From an uncultured Aeromonadaceae bacterium (GTDB lineage: Bacteria > Pseudomonadota > Gammaproteobacteria > Enterobacterales > Aeromonadaceae), in the NCBI GenBank assembly GCA_945957385.1, contig CAMFKP010000026.1, positions 1 to 49,675 on the forward strand: DNA of 49,675 nt. Direction: 5' to 3'. Numbering within the stretch: the stretch's first letter is position 1; each line of letters opens with the position of its first letter. Positions 18,480 through 26,639 of the stretch are shown here, in pieces. The position numbers and the translations under genes are program-made. A model generated the notes under the pieces. The model saw only the letters and a list, made by a program, of their open reading frames with translations, searched no databases and was not told the origin of the DNA.

Positions 18480-20126
18480 TCAGGCACTTTGCAGACTAGC
18501 GAGAAAATCCTGGACCACCATCATCGTCGAGCGAATAGCTTGATCCTGTTCGTTGGCGACACTAAGCGCATTTTCTAATCTTGAACGCATCTGGACAAAT
18601 AAAGGCTCAAGCTCACCTCGCACAATGTCATTCATCGCATGTTCAAACTGGGCCCCGAGATCCCGTGCAATATCCTCGACCTCTCGCTCAAATCGTTCCC
18701 GCTCACGCTGCATTTTCTCGGATTCCTCCTGCATCCGCTTGTTTTCCGGATCTCCCTGCAGCATCTCCCACACAGACATCACCACGGTAACAGCCGTGCC
18801 AACATAAGGGATGTATTTGTCAATAACTTTGGCGCCTATTTTTTCCATCGTCTTCGGGCCAATCCCCTTCATGATGGAAGGAAACCACTCCTTGGTTAGC
18901 TTGAGAGCCGAAATAATATGCTCGGGTTTAGCGACCGAGCTTAAGGATTTCACACCTTGACCGATCAGGTCGCCATCAAGTCGCGACAAAATACTATCGC
19001 CACTGTCTGTTGATTCATTGGGGTTGGACTTTAATGTCGGGATATCGACACCTTGGTGACGGAGTCGATCGCTATCAATCGCCATTTCCAGCTGTTCGAT
19101 CTCATCCTTGAAGGTGGATGCTAAATGATTCAGCTCATCCTCCAATGTAGCAGCCACTCTGGATGACGCGTCTTGATAGACTTGCTCTATGAGCGATTGG
19201 CAATGCTCAGGGTCTTGCCGAATAGCATTCTTACTGCGTTCATAAACATATTTACCGCTACGGATAATCTGACTGCTGATTTCCTGACGACAATGTGACT
19301 GGTGAGCGATCAGGCTTTTGAGTAACTCATCGTACTTACGCACCATGTCGCTGCTGCTGGAGTCAGATAACTTAGCCACAAACTGCTCTAGAAAGCAGCG
19401 TAAAGCTCCGGCCAGCCGCTTATTAACGTCACCTTGGTCGATATTGTTAATAAAATCGTTAAGAGCAGCTTCCAACTCAGGACAGCCACTGTAATCGACC
19501 AATCCCTGTTGACCGGAAAGCTTGCCTTTCAAAGCCCGAGCGGCATTGACGCGCATAACCGGAATATCCTGCAAGACGTCACTCATACCTCTGCAGGCCG
19601 CCAACTCTTGCAGACGAATGCGCGTCTGATTTTTCAGGCGAATAAAGTCTTCCTGACTAAGTGGGTTTTTCTCGTTAAACACCAAGAACAGTTTTTTCCG
19701 TGCTTCAAGAAGATCCACCAACTTCTGCAGTGTTTTATCTTCCTCTGCAGCCCCAGAAGGGTTGACCACAAAGATAATGGCATCGGCCGTCATCATCTGC
19801 GCCTTGGTCACCTCCTCATGAGCAAGCGGCGCATCGACGCCAGGGGTATCGAGGATGGTGTGATTATTCCAGCGATAAGAGCTGACCTTGTCGGTTAGAG
19901 GGATGTCACCCGTAGGGGCGACCTCTTGACCGATTAGAGCATTAATCAAGGTACTTTTACCGGCGTTATAAATGCCGTAAACCATCACGCTAATCCCTGG
20001 GGTTTTGACCTTGTCTTCAAACTGTACTGCAACTTGCGCAAATGACTCTTGCATGGCCGGATAATCTTGAACCAGTTTTTTGACCGATTCGTAGGTGACA
20101 TAAAGTTGGCTAGACGTGATTGACAT
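18480..20126 (-). CDS. Dynamin-like GTPase (548 aa), Leo/Eleos-like operon
   Basis: A 548-residue GTPase. The P-loop is GIYNAGKST (residues 51-59), the G3 motif DTPG is at 93-96, and a variant G4 NEKN at 151-154 stands where N/TKxD is expected. Long helical regions follow. A hydrophobic stretch around residues 430-460 (YIPYVGTAVTVVMSVWEML) could be a membrane paddle, and a highly charged coiled coil comes after it (KRMQEESEKMQRERERFE). This layout fits bacterial dynamin-like proteins. AAGGA precedes the ATG. It lies 11 bases after the 603-residue GTPase. By analogy with LeoABC/Eleos I infer membrane remodelling in phage defence; no sequence search was possible. Confidence 0.75.
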   Translation of the reverse strand: MSITSSQLYVTYESVKKLVQDYPAMQESFAQVAVQFEDKVKTPGISVMVYGIYNAGKSTLINALIGQEVAPTGDIPLTDKVSSYRWNNHTILDTPGVDAPLAHEEVTKAQMMTADAIIFVVNPSGAAEEDKTLQKLVDLLEARKKLFLVFNEKNPLSQEDFIRLKNQTRIRLQELAACRGMSDVLQDIPVMRVNAARALKGKLSGQQGLVDYSGCPELEAALNDFINNIDQGDVNKRLAGALRCFLEQFVAKLSDSSSSDMVRKYDELLKSLIAHQSHCRQEISSQIIRSGKYVYERSKNAIRQDPEHCQSLIEQVYQDASSRVAATLEDELNHLASTFKDEIEQLEMAIDSDRLRHQGVDIPTLKSNPNESTDSGDSILSRLDGDLIGQGVKSLSSVAKPEHIISALKLTKEWFPSIMKGIGPKTMEKIGAKVIDKYIPYVGTAVTVVMSVWEMLQGDPENKRMQEESEKMQRERERFEREVEDIARDLGAQFEHAMNDIVRGELEPLFVQMRSRLENALSVANEQDQAIRSTMMVVQDFLASLQSA

Positions 20127-20137
20127 TATTGAATTCC

Positions 20138-21949
20138 TTATCGAATTTTTTGTTCAGCGGCCAGTTTGAGAGCATCAATTCCTTGCTGGGTATCCATTAT
20201 TTCTTGCGATAATTGCCGGATCGTTTGCTGAAGATCGGCCAGTAATTGGGTCAATGATGTATCAGCCTGAGCACGGATAGTCTTCTCGATAGCTTCGCTG
20301 TAGACAGTTCGCGTTTGTTCACGGATCTGTTCGAAATTATCACCCGTGATCACCTCGATACTGCGCGTACTGACCTCGGCGCTGTGGCCAAACGCCCCAC
20401 CAACAGCGGCTCCGATAGCACCACCTGCCGCCATCCCTATAGGCCCCAAGAAGGAGCCCGCAGCAGTGCCAAGCAAAGTGCCTAATCCACTGAAAATCCC
20501 TCGATTCCCCTTTCTCACACCACTGGGAATCATCTCTGTCACTTTATCAACGGAGAAGTCCGGCAAGGAGAGGGCCGAGGTGTGCCATGTCTGACTCACG
20601 GCAGACTTAAACCTTTCAGAAGCTGTAGAAAAAATCTCATGCAAGGCGTGACCAATCACCTGCTGCAGAAGCTCATTCCAGTTGCGATGAGCATTGCGAA
20701 TAGCTTCATTCATGCGGTGTTCATCATTCCTGAGCCCAACAAACTCTTCGAAAGAAATTTCGATCTTGCTGCGCATCTTGGTCTGTGCCGCCCGGATCTC
20801 ATTTGTCATCGACTTGGTCACGTCCGTCTGCACACGAACCATCGTTGCCTCAAGATCGGTAATAAATTGATGATACGGAGCAAGCTCGTCACCACATACC
20901 TTTACAAACTGGTAAAAGTTGCGCATCGGAACATTGCGTTTCAACCGGACACCGTCCTGCTGAGAGATGCGGTGCAAAGTAAAAAACAGCTGCCCCATGC
21001 CGCTATCGACTACCTTATCCAGATCATTGGCGTGTTCTTGGGCATAACGCGCTGAGATAGAAACCAATTGATCGCTGTTAATAAAACCAAGCTCTTTAGC
21101 GATATAGTCACGCTGCATGCGACGAGTCTCTTGAGGCTTCATCTGCACCGTAACCTTGATCTCATCGAGTACCTCATCCCAGTCCTCTTGGTTGATATCA
21201 CTACCAGTGACAAGGATAAGCATCTCTTTTCCATTGGTTTTGAGTTCTTGAATTTCATTCAAATCGCTCGCTCGCCCCGGAGCATCCGAGCGCATGGTGT
21301 AGAGAATAAGATCGGCGTGCTCTACATAATCTTTGGCGAGACGACCATTCTGCTCATTCACCGAATGCAGCCCCGGTGAATCAACCCAAGTCAATCCTGG
21401 CAGACGAAAACCCTGGATCGAACTAGTAGCCTCTGTGGCACCAACGCGAAATTCCTGGCGATTTAAAGCCTCGTTCTGACTGTCACCATTCTCGGCATGT
21501 GTATTTTCATGAGAAAAAAAACTCGGCTGACGGTCTGCTGGAGTTGCCGTTTTGACATGGATATCTGGATCCGTCTGTCCCCAGGCCATGTAATTACCCA
21601 AAGAGCTTTTACCAGATTTCACCTTGCCGTAGACAAACACCAGCAATGAGTCGTTAAATCCCTTACGGAACTGAAGCCCCTTGTCGCGACAATTGATGTT
21701 CTTCTGCCAAGCGGCATCAGTCCTCTTAACTGCAGCAAGAAATCCTTCGAACTGGCCCCGTATTGGACTCTCTTTGGGAATTTTCTCTTGTGCATTCAAA
21801 AGATGCCCCGATACACCCTGGTGAAACTTCTTTTGCAGTGCCATGAACTGATCGTCTAGCTCTTTCGCCTCAGCCAACGAAGTATCAAATTGCCCCTTAA
21901 GTTCACCAAACGACTCCAGCAAAGTCTGACGCGACATACCCTTCGACAT
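20138..21949 (-). CDS. Dynamin-like GTPase (603 aa) with glycine-zipper membrane segment
   Basis: A 603-residue GTPase with an N-terminal helical neck of about 100 residues. P-loop GKVKSGKSS is at 108-116, G3 DSPG at 190-193, and a G4-like TGSD follows. A helical trunk comes next, then a Gly/Ala-rich hydrophobic segment at about residues 483-520 (GTLLGTAAGSFLGPIGMAAG) likely to insert in membrane, and a final coiled coil. This neck-GTPase-trunk-membrane plan is dynamin-like and resembles LeoA-type proteins. The ribosome site is strong (AAAGGAGG before the ATG). It probably acts with the other two GTPases of the operon as a hetero-oligomer at the inner membrane. Confidence 0.75.
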   Translation of the reverse strand: MSKGMSRQTLLESFGELKGQFDTSLAEAKELDDQFMALQKKFHQGVSGHLLNAQEKIPKESPIRGQFEGFLAAVKRTDAAWQKNINCRDKGLQFRKGFNDSLLVFVYGKVKSGKSSLGNYMAWGQTDPDIHVKTATPADRQPSFFSHENTHAENGDSQNEALNRQEFRVGATEATSSIQGFRLPGLTWVDSPGLHSVNEQNGRLAKDYVEHADLILYTMRSDAPGRASDLNEIQELKTNGKEMLILVTGSDINQEDWDEVLDEIKVTVQMKPQETRRMQRDYIAKELGFINSDQLVSISARYAQEHANDLDKVVDSGMGQLFFTLHRISQQDGVRLKRNVPMRNFYQFVKVCGDELAPYHQFITDLEATMVRVQTDVTKSMTNEIRAAQTKMRSKIEISFEEFVGLRNDEHRMNEAIRNAHRNWNELLQQVIGHALHEIFSTASERFKSAVSQTWHTSALSLPDFSVDKVTEMIPSGVRKGNRGIFSGLGTLLGTAAGSFLGPIGMAAGGAIGAAVGGAFGHSAEVSTRSIEVITGDNFEQIREQTRTVYSEAIEKTIRAQADTSLTQLLADLQQTIRQLSQEIMDTQQGIDALKLAAEQKIR

Positions 21950-21960
21950 TTATACCTCCT

Positions 21961-22542
21961 TTAGTCGCTGCTGAGTTTGTTGCGCTTATGTTCCATTTTT
22001 TGGCGAAGATGGCTCAATCCAGCCAATGCTTTTTCTGCATAGTTAAGCTGCTCATGGGCTTCGGAGATCGCGGGTTCTGGGCGTAACTCGACCTGATACA
22101 ATGTTTCAAATTGGGTCAGACTATCTCTCGTCTGCCGATCCAGAATATCCAGCTTGTGGGTGACAACAAATGGATTACTGACTCGCCGAACACGCATGCA
22201 AGCCCCAGACTCCATGGTATTAACAGCATCTGATGCATCGGAAAAATTGGCACAAAACGCAGGGTTTTGAATATATTCAACTGCGATCAAACCATTTAGA
22301 AGTTGTTTAAAATCTTCCGCCTGCTCTTCCCCCTGAGCCACAAACTCCCTTATTTTTGCATGCTTCTGCTCCTCAAGAGCCTTGGCTCGACGAGCCTGTT
22401 CAGCACGTTCCCGGGCTTCCTGCTCACGTCTTCTTTCCCGACGATCTTCCCGTTCACGTTCCTCTTCTTCTTCTCTTAACTTCTTCGCAATATATGAGCC
22501 TGCACCAATAACTGCCGCTCCGATCAACCAAGGTAATGCCAT
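21961..22542 (-). CDS. Membrane-anchored coiled-coil protein of the GTPase operon
   Basis: A 193-residue protein. It has one short N-terminal hydrophobic segment (residues 3-18, WLIGAAVIGAGSYIA). An extremely charged Glu/Arg-rich helix follows (about residues 19-75), likely a long coiled coil on the cytoplasmic side, then a mixed helical C-terminal half. No enzyme motif is seen. It sits between two GTPase genes with gaps of 11 and 15 bases, so it is part of the same unit. I infer an anchor or assembly partner for the dynamin-like proteins. The highly charged helix could also be a simple spacer. Confidence 0.7.
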   Translation of the reverse strand: MALPWLIGAAVIGAGSYIAKKLREEEEEREREDRRERRREQEARERAEQARRAKALEEQKHAKIREFVAQGEEQAEDFKQLLNGLIAVEYIQNPAFCANFSDASDAVNTMESGACMRVRRVSNPFVVTHKLDILDRQTRDSLTQFETLYQVELRPEPAISEAHEQLNYAEKALAGLSHLRQKMEHKRNKLSSD

Positions 22543-22557
22543 TGTTTTATCCCAAAA

Positions 22558-23382
22558 TTAAAGTGTGTTGTATTCGTAAGCAGTCTTGTTCAAGGATACG
22601 CTGAGACTGGCAAGCGCCTTGTTGAACGGAGCAAAGCTCCCAGCTAACATCTCTTCGATGCTCATTTTTCTTTCTTGAAACGCTTTCTCAGCCAACGAGA
22701 TTTCGGCAATCAACGTATCAAGCGCCTGATGCTGGCGAGCAACTTTGACAGCTCGGGTGTCGATATTTAGGGCATCAATATGTGTTTTCAGCTCCTGAAT
22801 ATGACTAGCGCGGACTAAGCCGTCTTGATTCTGCTTCATCCCGTTATGGAACCGGGTACCTGAAATTTGGAAGCAACGCGGCTGAAAATTGAGTATCTCC
22901 TGACACTGCTCAAGCATTCGTTTTTCGATGACATTAATTTTTGCAGAATCCTCCGAGTCTATTTTGCTAAGAATGAGGATGATGTTCTTCTCTGCATATT
23001 CGCCAAAAGATGCCTTGAGCTGGCGCAAAAAATCGATCTCGCTTTTCTCCAGTTCCCCTTGTGGCTGATGAACAAACAGGACAATGTCAGCCTGAGCAGC
23101 CCCTTGATGAGCCACGGAATCGTCATCTTCATTAGCATCAAGCCCCGGCGTGTCGAGGAAGATGTAATTGCTGGTTTCAAAGCGTTTCAACTCGGCTGTT
23201 TCACGCAGATCACAGGTACGAAAACACTCTTCTTGGATGTGATCAGTTAGCATATTGAGCAAATAACTTTTCCCAGCATTCATTAAGCCCCAAGCGGCAA
23301 CGACAGGCTTGGCATCCCCAACGTCCTGTTGCAAAAGATCCTCCGCTCTTTGAAATAAGTCCTTCAATTGCGATTCTTCCAT
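22558..23382 (-). CDS. Small dynamin-like GTPase (274 aa), first gene of the operon
   Basis: A 274-residue GTPase. P-loop GLMNAGKSY is at 32-40 (Tyr at the last position where Ser/Thr is usual), G3 DTPG at 77-80 and G4 SKID at 139-142. A short helical tail of about 75 residues follows, too short for a full dynamin trunk. It is the first gene of the leftward operon. AGGGA lies seven bases before the ATG, and the 69-base AT-rich gap upstream (23383-23451) must hold the promoter, though no clear -35/-10 pair stands out. It is probably the LeoC-like small partner that pairs with the larger GTPases. Confidence 0.75.
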   Translation of the reverse strand: MEESQLKDLFQRAEDLLQQDVGDAKPVVAAWGLMNAGKSYLLNMLTDHIQEECFRTCDLRETAELKRFETSNYIFLDTPGLDANEDDDSVAHQGAAQADIVLFVHQPQGELEKSEIDFLRQLKASFGEYAEKNIILILSKIDSEDSAKINVIEKRMLEQCQEILNFQPRCFQISGTRFHNGMKQNQDGLVRASHIQELKTHIDALNIDTRAVKVARQHQALDTLIAEISLAEKAFQERKMSIEEMLAGSFAPFNKALASLSVSLNKTAYEYNTL

Positions 23383-23451
23383 CTGGATATCCCTATTAAG
23401 TAAAACTATTAATTGGCGAAATTAAATTGTTAGTCTGCACGTAAAACATAC

Positions 23452-23667
23452 TCACCTCGCCCTGAACACATCAAACCAGCGCTCACACAGGCGCACTAGG
23501 GAGCCTTGCCAGGAAGGGAGAGGGGTACGTTCGAGGTCGTCGTGGCCGCAGCGCGGGCACTGGGTGACCCATTCGCGCGGGCGGATGGCATCGGAGCGCG
23601 GGGCGACAATGGTGTGCCAGTGACAGTGCGGGCAACGGACACGCATGGGTTGCGGGCGAATGGGCAT
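23452..23667 (-). CDS. Small zinc-ribbon protein, copy 1
   Basis: A 71-residue protein with two CxxC knuckles (CPHCHWHT and CPRCGHDDL, about 22 residues apart), so one zinc-ribbon. A basic, amphipathic C-terminal helix follows. It is clearly related to the 74-residue protein at 39419-39643: both open MPI, share the CPxC...V.P.SD...CPxCGH..L frame and have a similar tail. It follows the WYL regulator by 15 bases on the same strand. The paired arrangement occurs twice in this island, so I infer a functional link with the WYL regulator, possibly as a DNA- or RNA-binding partner. Confidence 0.75.
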   Translation of the reverse strand: MPIRPQPMRVRCPHCHWHTIVAPRSDAIRPREWVTQCPRCGHDDLERTPLPSWQGSLVRLCERWFDVFRAR

Positions 23668-23682
23668 TGGACTCTCTCCTGC

Positions 23683-24744
23683 TTAAGGTTCGGATGTCAC
23701 AACTGCTGGCGTGGATAACGCTGTTTCGGCAGTCACTACATATCTGGCTCCCATCCTAGCGATCATCTGCGACAACTCATGTCGCAGCGATGCCGGAGCT
23801 AACACTTCGGCACAATCACCAAAGCCCAGGATCCACCAGCGCAGCTGGGGAGTGTCCGGTACTGTAGCGCGCACCGTCAAAATCCCCGCCGCCTCGTCGT
23901 CTACCTGTAGCTGCTGATTGCTGGTTAGCGGCGTCTCGTAGAGATGCTCCCCTTTGCGCTCATAGAAGCGGATCGCCAACTCGCACTGTTGCTCGCCACC
24001 AAAACCCCAGACGCCACGATTAACGCACTCGTCCAGATCAAAATCGTCCAGATATACCGCAGGCTCATCGAGTGGCTCAACCTGTTCAATGCGATGCATC
24101 GCCAAACTGCGCGCATTCGGATAATCAAATAAGCGCGCGTAGAGGTAGAGCACATTGCCGCGCTGGATCAGCGCTAACGGATGGATCTGATACACAACAG
24201 GTTCGGATTCATTTTTCTTGCGATAGCGGATCTCTAGTCGCTGTTCATTAAACAACGCTTCCGAAACCGTCTTTTGTACGTGCGGATCAATCTGTGGCGA
24301 GATAAGCGGCTGATTGGATGGCAGGATGCGGATTTTTTCTATCCAGGAGCGAGATCGTTTTGGAGATGACTCACTCTTGAGTCGTTGATGCGCTGACGAA
24401 AAATAAGGCTTCAGGTGATCCACTGTGGTACTGGGCAACATCTGATGCAGGTGCTGCTCCAGCATGACCCAAGCCAGAGCCTCATTGAGTGTCATCCCTG
24501 GTAGATCGAAGCTCCGAGCATCTCTTTGCCAGCTCCAGCCAAATGGCTTGTCCCGGTCATCAACAACCAACGAAAAAAATGACGAAAGCTCCTGCAGATC
24601 ACGCTGAATCGTGCGTTCCGTTACCCCAAGTCCTTCATTGTTCAATACATTAGCAATCGACTTGACCGTAATTTTCTGCGGCTGACGTGGAATCAAACGC
24701 AATAGGTGCCAGTGACGGAACAGCGTCTCCTGGTTTTTAGCCAT
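23683..24744 (-). CDS. WYL-domain transcriptional regulator (copy 1)
   Basis: A 353-residue regulator. The N-terminal winged helix (LFRHWHLLRLIP, then ITVKSIANVLNN...VTERTIQRDLQEL) is followed by a WYL domain (about residues 145-240, with LEIRYRKK, VYQIHPLALIQRGNVLYLYARL and NARSLAMHRIEQV) and a C-terminal WCX-like segment ending near LRHELSQMIARMG. WYL proteins sense nucleic acids or nucleotides and commonly repress defence loci. The start was set at MAKNQETL; 14 more codons are open upstream but overlap a probable operator. Divergent from hsdM, it may control the restriction operon and itself. Confidence 0.85.
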   Translation of the reverse strand: MAKNQETLFRHWHLLRLIPRQPQKITVKSIANVLNNEGLGVTERTIQRDLQELSSFFSLVVDDRDKPFGWSWQRDARSFDLPGMTLNEALAWVMLEQHLHQMLPSTTVDHLKPYFSSAHQRLKSESSPKRSRSWIEKIRILPSNQPLISPQIDPHVQKTVSEALFNEQRLEIRYRKKNESEPVVYQIHPLALIQRGNVLYLYARLFDYPNARSLAMHRIEQVEPLDEPAVYLDDFDLDECVNRGVWGFGGEQQCELAIRFYERKGEHLYETPLTSNQQLQVDDEAAGILTVRATVPDTPQLRWWILGFGDCAEVLAPASLRHELSQMIARMGARYVVTAETALSTPAVVTSEP

Positions 24745-24759
24745 GAGTAATACCCGAAA

Positions 24760-24779
24760 ATCATCCGATGTCCGATGAT
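24760..24779. promoter_or_regulatory. Possible operator of WYL regulator 1
   Basis: ATCATC (24760-24765) and GATGAT (24774-24779) are inverted arms, and TCCGATG is repeated head-to-tail at 24764-24770 and 24771-24777. The site lies 16 bases before the chosen ATG, where an autoregulatory operator would be expected. Confidence 0.35.
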
Positions 24780-24854
24780 ACCCCAAAGGGTCTCATTCAG
24801 GTTGCGAGTTAGAACAAACATTCAGTAATAATTCAAATCAAGCCCTCTCATCGC

Positions 24855-24888
24855 ATGCCTGGCGCTTGCACCGCAAATGCCCAGGCAT
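24855..24888. terminator. Hairpin in the WYL1-hsdM intergenic region
   Basis: ATGCCTGG (24855-24862) pairs with CCAGGCAT (24881-24888) around an 18-base loop. No T-run follows. It lies between divergent genes, so it may be a protein site or an attenuating structure rather than a terminator. Confidence 0.3.
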
Positions 24889-25033
24889 CGTAGCGTAGAG
24901 GGTGTCTGCCCATCAGAAAAGCCCGGCGCTGATCCAACCATTGCTTACCCGTTTACCAGGCCCAAAACACGACATGTGTTTTTATCCAGCCCGCAAATAC
25001 CAGGCCCGATGTAACAAAATCCCGCTAACCCTT

Positions 25034-25042
25034 TGATATACT
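25034..25042 (+). promoter_or_regulatory. Extended -10 element of the hsdM operon
   Basis: TGATATACT is an extended -10 (TGn followed by TATACT at 25037-25042), 40 bases before the hsdM ATG. No good -35 is visible, which is normal for extended -10 promoters. Confidence 0.45.
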
Positions 25043-25082
25043 GCGCAGCCTAGCCGTTCGTTTACTCAAGGTTGCTCCTTTC

Positions 25083-26639
25083 ATGCTCTCCGATATCAAA
25101 AAAACTCTCTGGGCCACCGCCGACAAGCTGCGCGCCAACGTCGATGCCGCCGAATACAAGCACCTGGTTCTCGGCCTGATCTTCTTGAAGTTCATCTCCG
25201 ACTCTTTTGCCGCCCGCCGCGCCGAACTGGCTCGCCGCTTTGCCGACGAGAACGACGACTACTGCCTGTTGGATGCCAGCGACGAGGAGATCCGCCAAGA
25301 GCTCGAAGATCGCGACTACTACAAAGAGGTGAACGTGTTTTGGGTGCCGGAGAGCGCCCGTTGGGAGGCCCTTCGCGCCGCCGCCAAGCAGGCGGATATC
25401 GGCAAGCGCATTGATGATGCCCTGGCGGCCATCGAGGCGGAAAACCCGCGCCTGAAGAGCATTCTCGACAAGCGTTACGCCCGCGCGCCGCTGCCCGATG
25501 GCAAGCTCGGCGAGCTGGTGGATCTCATCTCCACCATCGGCTTTGGTGAGGATCAATCCAGGGCACGGGATATCCTGGGCCAGGTCTACGAGTACTTTCT
25601 GGGTCAGTTTGCCAGCGCCGAAGGCAAGAAGGGCGGCCAGTTCTATACGCCAGCCAGTATCGTCCAGACCCTGGTGGCGGTGCTGGCGCCCCACACCGGC
25701 AAGGTCTACGACCCCTGCTGCGGCTCCGGCGGCATGTTTGTGCAATCCGAGAAGTTTATCGAAGCCCACGGCGGCAAGCTCGGTGATGTGGCCATCTTCG
25801 GTCAGGAGTCCAACCCCACCACCTGGCGTCTGGCGGCCATGAACCTGGCCATTCGCGGCATCGACTTCAACCTGGGGCGCGAACCTGCCGATACCTTTAC
25901 CCGCAACCAGCACCCGGACCTGCGCGCCGATTTTGTCATGGCTAACCCGCCGTTTAATATCAGCGACTACTGGCATGGCTCGCTGGAAGGCGATCCGCGC
26001 TGGGCCTTCGGCACGCCGCCCGCCGGTAATGCTAACTACGCCTGGCTGCAACATATGCTCTACCACCTCAAGCCCGGCGGCCGCGCCGGTATCGTGCTGG
26101 CCAATGGCGCCATGTCCTCCTCGCAAAACAGCGAAGGCGATATTCGCCGTGCCATGGTCGAAGAGGATGTCATCGAGTGCATGGTCGCTCTGCCCGGCCA
26201 ACTGTTCTTCAACACCCAGATCCCGGCCTGTCTGTGGTTTTTGGCCAACGGCAAAACCCGTCGCCTGGGCGAAGTGTTGTTTATCGACGCCCGCAAGTTG
26301 GGCACCGCCGTCAGCCGGGTGCAGATTGAGCTAACGGCAGAGGATATCGCCCGTATCGCCGATACCTTTCATGCCTGGAAGGGTGATGGCGAAACCGACC
26401 AGCCTTACGAAGATATCCCCGGCTTCTGTCGTTCAGTCACGCTCGATGAGATCGCCCAGCACGGCCATGTGCTGACGCCGGGCCGCTATGTGGGTGCCGA
26501 AGCGGTGGAAGAGGATGACGAAGCCTTTGCCGACAAGATGCAGGCACTGACCGAAAAGCTGGGCGAGCAGATGGCCAAGGGCGCCGAGCTGGATCAGCTA
26601 ATTCGTCAAAAGCTGGGGGGGCTGGGGTATGAGTTCTGA
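25083..26639 (+). CDS. hsdM: Type I restriction-modification DNA methyltransferase subunit
   Basis: HsdM methylates adenine in the recognition sequence with S-adenosylmethionine and is needed for both modification and restriction. The protein has 518 residues, normal for HsdM. An N-terminal helical HsdM_N domain (LSDIKKTLWATADKLRANVDAAEYKH) precedes the N6-adenine methylase core: SAM motif DPCCGSGG near residue 210 and catalytic NPPF near 286, then a C-terminal helical tail. It overlaps hsdS by 11 bases and is the first gene of the hsdM-hsdS-fic-mcrBC-hsdR operon. Base composition is GC-rich, like the host. Confidence 0.96.
   Translation: MLSDIKKTLWATADKLRANVDAAEYKHLVLGLIFLKFISDSFAARRAELARRFADENDDYCLLDASDEEIRQELEDRDYYKEVNVFWVPESARWEALRAAAKQADIGKRIDDALAAIEAENPRLKSILDKRYARAPLPDGKLGELVDLISTIGFGEDQSRARDILGQVYEYFLGQFASAEGKKGGQFYTPASIVQTLVAVLAPHTGKVYDPCCGSGGMFVQSEKFIEAHGGKLGDVAIFGQESNPTTWRLAAMNLAIRGIDFNLGREPADTFTRNQHPDLRADFVMANPPFNISDYWHGSLEGDPRWAFGTPPAGNANYAWLQHMLYHLKPGGRAGIVLANGAMSSSQNSEGDIRRAMVEEDVIECMVALPGQLFFNTQIPACLWFLANGKTRRLGEVLFIDARKLGTAVSRVQIELTAEDIARIADTFHAWKGDGETDQPYEDIPGFCRSVTLDEIAQHGHVLTPGRYVGAEAVEEDDEAFADKMQALTEKLGEQMAKGAELDQLIRQKLGGLGYEF

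Noticed and set aside
25062..26201. A 379-codon open frame opposite hsdM
   Set aside because: A shadow of the GC-rich hsdM codons; there is no ribosome site or domain.
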